Origin: Siphonodentalium dalli
Taxonomy: Eukaryota; Mollusca; Scaphopoda; Gadilida; Siphonodentaliidae
Assembly (NCBI GenBank): GCA_032622095.1
Contig: CP136068.1
Location: forward strand, 129,027,989-129,091,988
Length of the DNA stretch: 64,000 nt
Direction: 5' to 3'
Position numbers and translations under genes: made by a program. The notes under the pieces are model-generated. The model did no database searches, was not told where the DNA came from, and saw nothing but the letters and a program-made list of their open reading frames with translations. Shown here in pieces: positions 56,110-64,000 of this stretch. Each line of letters opens with the position of its first letter. Positions within the stretch are counted from its first letter, which is position 1.

Positions 56110-59100
56110 AGTGCAAACCCCATCTCGCTCGGACCCATAGGGGCGGTCCGGTCGGCGGGTGTTAGTTTCGGCGTTTTTGCGTACATTTATAGCGAATTCG
56201 GCAGCAGCGTATGGGTTAATTTATTCACTTCCGCTACAGCTAGCGTCTTGTCCGATCGCCCATGGATGCATATGGGTATTCACTTCATGATATAATGTCC
56301 ATTTCCGTGGTCAGGCAGTCAGGGGAGGTGCGGTCGGCGCCTTTTCGGATTTCCCGTACCTGGCGGAAACGGCCGCCAGTCAGGGGTTAACAGTGCCGTG
56401 ACCGCTCGATCTATCGACTTGGGGATTGGAACTATGGTACATTCGGGTCCATTCTACACGATAGTGCAAACCCCATCTCGCTCGGACCCATAGGGGCGGT
56501 CCGGTCGGCGGGTGTTAATTTCGGCGTTTTTGCGTACATTTATAGCGAATTCGGCAGCAGCGTATGGGTTAATTTATTCACTTCCGCTGCAGCTAGCGAC
56601 TTGTTCGATCGCCCATGGATGCATATGGGTATTCACTTCATGATATAATGTCCATTTCCGTGGTCAGGCAGTCAGGGGAGGTGCGGTCGGCGCCTTTTCG
56701 GATTTCCCGTACCTGGCGGAAACGGCCGCCAGTCAGGGGTTAACAGTGCCGTGACCGCTCGAGCTATCGACTTGAGGATTGGAACTATGGTACATTCGGG
56801 TCCATTCTACACGTTAGTGCAAACCCCATCACGATCGGACCCATAGGGGCGGTCCGGTCGGCGGGTGTTAATTTCGGCATTTTTGCGTACATTTATAGCG
56901 AATTCGGCAGCAGCGTATGGGTTAATTTATTCACTTCCGCTGCAGCTAGCGTCTTGTCCGATCGCCCATTGATGCATATGGGTATTCACTTCATGATATA
57001 ATGTCCATTTCCGTGGTCAGGCAGTCAGGGGAGGTGCGGTCGGCGCCTTTTCGGATTTCCCGTACCTGGCGGAAACGGCCGCCAGTCAGGGGTTAACAGT
57101 GCCGTGACCGCTCGAGCTATCGACTTGGGGATTGGAACTTTGGTACATTCGGGTCCATTCTACACGATAGTGCAAACCACATCTCGCTCGGACCCATAGG
57201 GGCGGTCCGGTCGGCGGGTGTTAATTTCGGCGTTTTTGCGTACATTTATAGCGAATTCGGCAGCAGCGTATGGGTTAATTTATTCACTTCCGCTGCAGCT
57301 AGCGACTTGTCCGATCGCCCATGGATGCATATGGGTATTCACTTCATGATATAATGTCCATTTCCGTGGTCAGGCAGTCAGGGGAGGTGCGGTCGGCGCC
57401 TTTTCGGATTTCCCGTACCTGGCGGAAACGGCCGCCAGTCAGGGGTTAACAGTGCCGTGACCGCTCGAGCTATCGACTTGAGGATTGGAACTATGGTACA
57501 TTCGGGTCCATTCTACACGTTAGTGCAAACCCCATCACGATCGGACCCATAGGGGCGGTCCGGTCGGCGGGTGTTAATTTCGGCATTTTTGCGTACATTT
57601 ATAGCGAATTCGGCAGCAGCGTATGGGTTAATTTATTCACTTCCGCTGCAGCTAGCGTCTTGTCCGATCGCCCATGGATGCATATGGGTATTCACTTCAT
57701 GATATAATGTCCATTTCCGTGGTCAGGCAGTCAGGGGAGGTGCGGTCGGCGCCTTTTCGGATTTCCCGTACCTGGCGGAAACGGCCGCCAGTCAGGGGTT
57801 AACAGTGCCGTGACCGCTCGAGCTATCGACTTGGGGATTGGAACTATGGTACATTCGGGTCCATTCTACACGATAGTGCAAACCCCATCTCGCTCGGACC
57901 CATAGGGGCGGTCCGGTCGGCGGGTGTTAGTTTCGGCGTTTTTGCGTACATTTATAGCGAATTCGGCAGCAGCGTATGGGTTAATTTATTCACTTCCGCT
58001 ACAGCTAGCGTCTTGTCCGATCGCCCATGGATGCATATGGGTATTCACTTCATGATATAATGTCCATTTCCGTGGTCAGGCAGTCAGGGGAGGTGCGGTC
58101 GGCGCCTTTTCGGATTTCCCGTACCTGGCGGAAACGGCCGCCAGTCAGGGGTTAACAGTGCCGTGACCGCTCGATCTATCGACTTGGGGATTGGAACTAT
58201 GGTACATTCGGGTCCATTCTACACGATAGTGCAAACCCCATCTCGCTCGGACCCATTGGGGGCGGTCCGGTCGGCGGGTGTTAATTTCGGCGTTTTTGCG
58301 TACATTTATAGCGAATTCGGCAGCAGCGTATGGGTTAATTTATTCACTTCCGCTGCAGCTAGCGACTTGTTCGATCGCCCATGGATGCATATGGGTATTC
58401 ACTTCATGATATAATGTCCATTTCCGTGGTCAGGCAGTCAGGGGAGGTGCGGTCGGCGCCTTTTCGGATTTCCCGTACCTGGCGGAAACGGCCGCCAGTC
58501 AGGGGTTAACAGTGCCGTGACCGCTCGAGCTATCGACTTGAGGATTGGAACTATCGTACATTCGGGTCCATTCTACACGTTAGTGCAAACCCCATCACGA
58601 TCGGACCCATAGAGGCGGTCCGGTCGGCGGGTGTTAATTTCGGCATTTTTGCGTACATTTATAGCGAATTCGGCAGCAGCGTATGGGTTAATTTATTCAC
58701 TTCCGCTGCAGCTAGCGTCTTGTCCGATCGCCCATGGATGCATATGGGTATTCACTTCATGATATAATGTCCATTTCCGTGGTCAGGCAGTCAGGGGAGG
58801 TGCGGTCGGCGCCTTTTCGGATTTCCCGTACCTGGCGGAAACGGCCGCCAGTCAGGGGTTAACAGTGCCGTGACCGCTCGAGCTATCGACTTGGGGATTG
58901 GAACTATGGTACATTCGGGTCCATTCTACACGATAGTGCAAACCCCATCTCGCTCGGACCCATAGGGGCGGTCCGGTCGGCGGGTGTTAGTTTCGGCGTT
59001 TTTGCGTACATTTATAGCGAATTCGGCAGCAGCGTATGGGTTAATTTATTCACTTCCGCTACAGCTAGCGTCTTGTCCAATCGCCCATGGATGCATATGG

Positions 59101-62100
59101 GTATTCACTTCATGATATAATGTCCATTTCCGTGGTCAGGCAGTCAGGGGAGGTGCGGTCGGCGCCTTTTCGGATTTCCCGTACCTGGCGGAAACGGCCG
59201 CCAGTCAGGGGTTAACAGTGCCGTGACCGCTCGATCTATCGACTTGGGGATTGGAACTATGGTACATTCGGGTCCATTCTACACGATAGTGCAAACCCCA
59301 TCTCGCTCGGACCCATAGGGGCGGTCCGGTCGGCGGGTGTTAATTTCGGCGTTTTTGCGTACATTTATAGCGAATTCGGCAGCAGCGTATGGGTTAATTT
59401 ATTCACTTCCGCTGCAGCTAGCGACTTGTTCGATCGCCCATGGATGCATATGGGTATTCACTTCATGATATAATGTCCATTTCCGTGGTCAGGCAGTCAG
59501 GGGAGGTGCGGTCGGCGCCTTTTCGGATTTCCCGTACCTGGCGGAAACGGCCGCCAGTCAGGGGTTAACAGTGCCGTGACCGCTCGAGCTATCGACTTGA
59601 GGATTGGAACTATGGTACATTCGGGTCCATTCTACACGTTAGTGCAAACCCCATCACGATCGGACCCATAGGGGCGGTCCGGTCGGCGGGTGTTAATTTC
59701 GGCATTTTTGCGTACATTTATAGCGAATTCGGCAGCAGCGTATGGGTTAATTTATTCACTTCCGCTGCAGCTAGCGACTTGTCCGATCGCCCATGGATGC
59801 ATATGGGTATTCACTTCATGATATAATGTCCATTTCCGTGGTCAGGCAGTCAGGGGAGGTGCGGTCGGCGCCTTTTCGGATTTCCCGTACCTGGCGGAAA
59901 CGGCCGCCAGTCAGGGGTTAACAGTGCCGTGACCGCTCGATCTATCGACTTGGGGATTGGAACTATGGTATATTCGGGTCCATTCTACACGATAGTGCAA
60001 ACCCCATCTCGCTCGGTCCCATAGGGGCGGTCCGGTCGGCGGGTGTTAATTTCGGCGTTTTTGCGTACATTTATAGCGAATTCGGCAGCAGCGTATGGGT
60101 TAATTTATTCACTTCCGCTGCAGCTAGCGACTTGTCCGATCGCCCATGGATGCATATGGGTATTCACTTCATGATATAATGTCCATTTCCGTGGTCAGGC
60201 AGTCAGGGGAGGTGCGGTCGGCGCCTTTTCGGATTTCCCGTACCTGGCGGAAACTGCCGCCAGTCAGGGGTTAACAGTGCCGTGACCGCTCGATCTATCG
60301 ACTTGGGGATTGGAACTTTGGTACATTCGGGTCCATTCTACACGATAGTGCAAACCACATCTCGCTCGGACCCATAGGGGCGGTCCGGTCGGCGGGTGTT
60401 AATTTCGGCGTTTTTGCGTACATTTATAGCGAATTCGGCAGCAGCGTATGGGTTAATTTATTCACTTCCGCTGCAGCTAGCGACTTGTCCGATCGCCCAT
60501 GGATGCATATGGGTATTCACTTCATGATATAATGTCCATTTCCGTGGTCAGGCAGTCAGGGGAGGTGCGGTCGGCGCCTTTTCGGATTTCCCGTACCTGT
60601 CGGAAACGGCCGCCAGTCAGGGGTTAACAGTGCCGTGACCGCTCGAGCTATCGACTTGAGGATTGGAACTATGGTACATTCGGGTCCATTCTACACGTTA
60701 GTGCAAACCCTATCACGATCGGACCCATAGGGGCGGTCCGGTCGGCGGGTGTTAATTTCGGCATTTTTGCGTACATTTATAGCGAATTCGGCAGCAGCGT
60801 ATGGGTTAATTTATTCACTTCCGCTGCAGCTAGCGTCTTGTCCGATCGCCCATGGATGCATATGGGTATTCACTTCATGATATAATGTCCATTTCCGTGG
60901 TCAGGCAGTCAGGGGAGGTGCGGTCGGCGCCTTTTCGGATTTCCCGTACCTGGCGGAAACGGCCGCCAGTCAGGGGTTAACAGTGCCGTGACCGCTCGAG
61001 CTATCGACTTGGGGATTGGAACTATGGTACATTCGGGTCCATTCTACACGATAGTGCAAACCCCATCTCGCTCGGACCCATAGGGGCGGTCCGGTCGGCG
61101 GGTGTTAGTTTCGGCGTTTTTGCGTACATTTATAGCGAATTCGGCAGCAGCGTATGGGTTAATTTATTCACTTCCGCTACAGCTAGCGTCTTGTCCGATC
61201 GCCCATGGATGCATATGGGTATTCACTTCATGATATAATGTCCATTTCCGTGGTCAGGCAGTCAGGGGAGGTGCGGTCGGCGCCTTTTCGGATTTCCCGT
61301 ACCTGGCGGAAACGGCCGCCAGTCAGGGGTTAACAGTGCCGTGACCGCTCGATCTATCGACTTGGGGATTGGAACTATGGTACATTCGGCTCCATTCTAC
61401 ACGATAGTGCAAACCCCATCTCGCTCGGACCCATTGGGGGCGGTCCGGTCGGCGGGTGTTAATTTCGGCGTTTTTGCGTACATTTATAGCGAATTCGGCA
61501 GCAGCGTATGGGTTAATTTATTCACTTCCGCTGCAGCTAGCGACTTGTTCGATCGCCCATGGATGCATATGGGTATTCACTTCATGATATAATGTCCATT
61601 TCCGTGGTCAGGCAGTCAGGGGAGGTGCGGTCGGCGCCTTTTCGGATTTCCCGTACCTGGCGGAAACGGCCGCCAGTCAGGGGTTAACAGTGCCGTGACC
61701 GCTCGAGCTATCGACTTGAGGATTGGAACTATGGTACATTCGGGTCCATTCTACACGTTAGTGCAAACCCCATCACGATCGGACCCATAGGGGTGGTCCG
61801 GTCGGCGGGTGTTAATTTCGGCATTTTTGCGTACATTTATAGCGAATTCGGCAGCAGCGTATGGGTTAATTTATTCACTTCCGCTGCAGCTAGCGTCTTG
61901 TCCGATCGCCCATTGATGCATATGGGTATTCACTTCATGATATAATGTCCATTTCCGTGGTCAGGCAGTCAGGGGAGGTGCGGTCGGCGCCTTTTCGGAT
62001 TTCCCGTACCTGGCGGAAACGGCCGCCAGTCAGGGGTTAACAGTGCCGTGACCGCTCGAGCTATCGACTTGGGGATTGGAACTTTGGTACATTCGGGTCC

Positions 62101-64000
62101 ATTCTACACGATAGTGCAAACCCCATCTCGCTCGGACCCATAGGGGCGGTCCGGTCGGCGGGTGTTAATTTCGGCGTTTTTGCGTACATTTATAGCGAAT
62201 TCGGCAGCAGCGTATGGGTTAATTTATTCACTTCCGCTGCAGCTAGCGACTTGTCCGATCGCCCATGGATGCATATGGGTATTCACTTCATGATATAATG
62301 TCCATTTCCGTGGTCAGGCAGTCAGGGGAGGTGCGGTCGGCGCCTTTTCGGATTTCCCGTACCTGGCGGAAACGGCCGCCAGTCAGGGGTTAACAGTGCC
62401 GTGACCGCTCGAGCTATCGACTTGAGGATTGGAACTATGGTACATTCGGGTCCATTCTACTTGTTAGTGCAAACCCCATCACGATCGGACCCATAGGGGC
62501 GGTCCGGTCGGCGGGTGTTAATTTCGGCATTTTTGCGTACATTTATAGCGAATTCGGCAGCAGCGTATGGGTTAATTTATTCACTTCCGCTGCAGCTAGC
62601 GTCTTGTCCGATCGCCCATGGATGCATATGGGTATTCACTTCATGATATAATGTCCATTTCCGTGGTCAGGCAGTCAGGGGAGGTGCGGTCGGCGCCTTT
62701 TCGGATTTCCCGTACCTGGCGGAAACGGCCGCCAGTCAGGGGTTAACAGTGCCGTGACCGCTCGAGCTATCGACTTGGGGATTGGAACTATGGTACATTC
62801 GGGTCCATTCTACACGATAGTGCAAACCCCATCTCGCTCGGACCCATAGGGGCGGTCCGGTCGGCGGGTGTTAGTTTCGGCGTTTTTGCGTACATTTATA
62901 GCGAATTCGGCAGCAGCGTATGGGTTAATTTATTCACTTCCGCTACAGCTAGCGTCTTGTCCGATCGCTCATGGATGCATATGGGTATTCACTTCATGAT
63001 ATAATGTCCATTTCCGTGGTCAGGCAGTCAGGGGAGGTGCGGTCGGCGCCTTTTCGGATTTCCCGTACCTGGCGGAAACGGCCGCCAGTCAGGGGTTAAC
63101 AGTGCCGTGACCGCTCGATCTATCGACTTGGGGATTGGAACTATGGTACATTCGGGTCCATTCTACACGATAGTGCAAACCCCATCTCGCTCGGACCCAT
63201 TGGGGGCGGTCCGGTCGGCGGGTGTTAATTTCGGCGTTTTTGCGTACATTTATAGCGAATTCGGCAGCAGCGTATGGGTTAATTTATTCACTTCCGCTGC
63301 AGCTAGCGACTTGTTCGATCGCCCATGGATGCATATGGGTATTCACTTCATGATATAATGTCCATTTCCGTGGTCAGGCAGTCAGGGGAGGTGCGGTCGG
63401 CGCCTTTTCGGATTTCCCGTACCTGGCGGAAACGGCCGCCAGTCAGGGGTTAACAGTGCCGTGACCGCTCGAGCTATCGACTTGAGGATTGGAACTATGG
63501 TACATTCGGGTCCATTCTACACGTTAGTGCAAACCCCATCACGATCGGACCCATAGGGGTGGTCCGGTCGGCGGGTGTTAATTTCGGCATTTTTGCGTAC
63601 ATTTATAGCGAATTCGGCAGCAGCGTATGGGTTAATTTATTCACTTCCGCTGCAGCTAGCGTCTTGTCCGATCGCCCATTGATGCATATGGGTATTCACT
63701 TCATGATATAATGTCCATTTCCGTGGTCAGGCAGTCAGGGGAGGTGCGGTCGGCGCCTTTTCGGATTTCCCGTACCTGGCGGAAACGGCCGCCAGTCAGG
63801 GGTTAACAGTGCCGTGACCGCTCGAGCTATCGACTTGGGGATTGGAACTTTGGTACATTCGGGTCCATTCTACACGATAGTGCAAACCCCATCTCGCTCG
63901 GACCCATAGGGGCGGTCCGGTCGGCGGGTGTTAATTTCGGCGTTTTTGCGTACATTTATAGCGAATTCGGCAGCAGCGTATGGGTTAATTTATTCACTTC
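56110..64000 (+). repeat. Higher-order domain 3: variable 3-, 5- and 6-monomer units
   Basis: Units start with a GACTTGTTCGATC monomer and end with a TTAGTTT/GCTACAGC monomer. They start at 56,463 (5 monomers), 58,228 (3), 59,288 (6), 61,406 (5) and 63,172 (at least 3). The last two share a 1-base insertion (CCCATTGGGGGCGG) and the following GGGGTGG/CCCATTGATGC monomer, giving a 1,766-bp repeat. The GTTCGGTCGGAAGG variant is absent from this domain. Confidence 0.82.

Larger units (their letters stand above)
42695..64000 (+). repeat. 353-bp satellite, main array, more than 60 monomers
   Basis: AGTGCAAACC recurs every 353 bases (42,695, 43,048, 43,401, then 43,755 after a 1-base insertion, and so on) to the window end, where the array is cut. 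Monomers are highly similar and differ at a limited set of diagnostic sites. These include CTCGCTCGG/CACGATCGG, GTCCGGTCGGCGG/GTTCGGTCGGAAGG, TTAATTT/TTAGTTT, TAGCGAC/TAGCGTC, AACGGCC/AACTGCC, CGATCTAT/CGAGCTAT and CACGATAG/CACGTTAG. Each monomer is GC-richer than the flanks and contains a hairpin, CTGGCGG-aaacgg-CCGCCAG. No gene is encoded; the recurring 80-83-codon frames only follow the repeat. Confidence 0.98.

Noticed and set aside
43698-63358. Recurring 80-83-codon frames in the satellite as a tandem gene family
   Set aside because: They follow the 353-bp period, are interrupted in most monomers by single-base variants or frame changes, and show no domain, signal peptide or codon bias. 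The period is not a multiple of three, so the frame cannot continue through monomers.
42695-64000. CENP-B box in the satellite
   Set aside because: I checked the TTCG-containing words of the monomer by eye. None has the TTCGNNNNANNCGGG spacing, so centromere function cannot be argued from this motif.
34790-64000. CRISPR array
   Set aside because: The repeats are 353 bp long and contiguous, without unique spacers, in a eukaryotic context.

Overview
The window looks like a repeat-dominated piece of an invertebrate animal genome. A marine mollusc is the best guess. The reasons are split or broken reading frames with splice-like signals, remnants of a LINE, a Penelope-like element, Helitron-like elements and a TTAA element, and a multicopy protein family that I recall mainly from mollusc and cnidarian genomes. 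No bacterial gene organisation, rRNA, tRNA or CRISPR array is visible. I cannot name the species.

Layout. 0-3 kb: a Helitron-like 3' end, a small tandem repeat and one copy of a dispersed repeat ('repeat X'). 3-12 kb: three pseudogene copies of one large uncharacterised protein family. Copies A and B are a recent tandem duplication of an internally deleted copy. Copy C is older and more complete, with a 390-codon open stretch and a Cys-rich C terminus. 14-16.7 kb: head-to-tail Helitron-like units with AAGGTCA-rich interiors. 17.4-20 kb: a possible small coding region (minus strand), a degenerate minisatellite and AT-rich repeats. 20.1-25.4 kb: a 4.9-kb inverted-repeat element inserted into another Helitron-like element (minus strand), with both halves of the host element still recognisable. 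26.9-27.4 kb: a Penelope-like reverse transcriptase fragment. 28.7-31.0 kb: a candidate host exon (weakly CARD-like), with an ORF1-only LINE bounded by a 13-bp target duplication just inside the following intron. 32-34.3 kb: two minisatellites.

34.8-64 kb: a 353-bp satellite. A short block of about 5.5 monomers lies in reverse orientation at 34.8-36.7 kb. About 6 kb further on, the main array of more than 60 monomers runs from 42,695 to the window end. Monomer variants show a higher-order organisation that changes along the array: a 10-mer (3,530 bp), then an 8-mer (2,824 bp), then short variable multimers of 3, 5 or 6 monomers. The 6-kb gap holds two long hairpins of about 160 bp, inverted dispersed repeats with CRE sites, and a 389-bp TTAA element nested in the second copy of repeat X, whose first copy at 2.46 kb preserves the empty site.

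Most of the window is mobile or satellite DNA, not a set of cooperating genes. Its interest lies in nested insertions with readable junctions and in the satellite's shifting higher-order structure.
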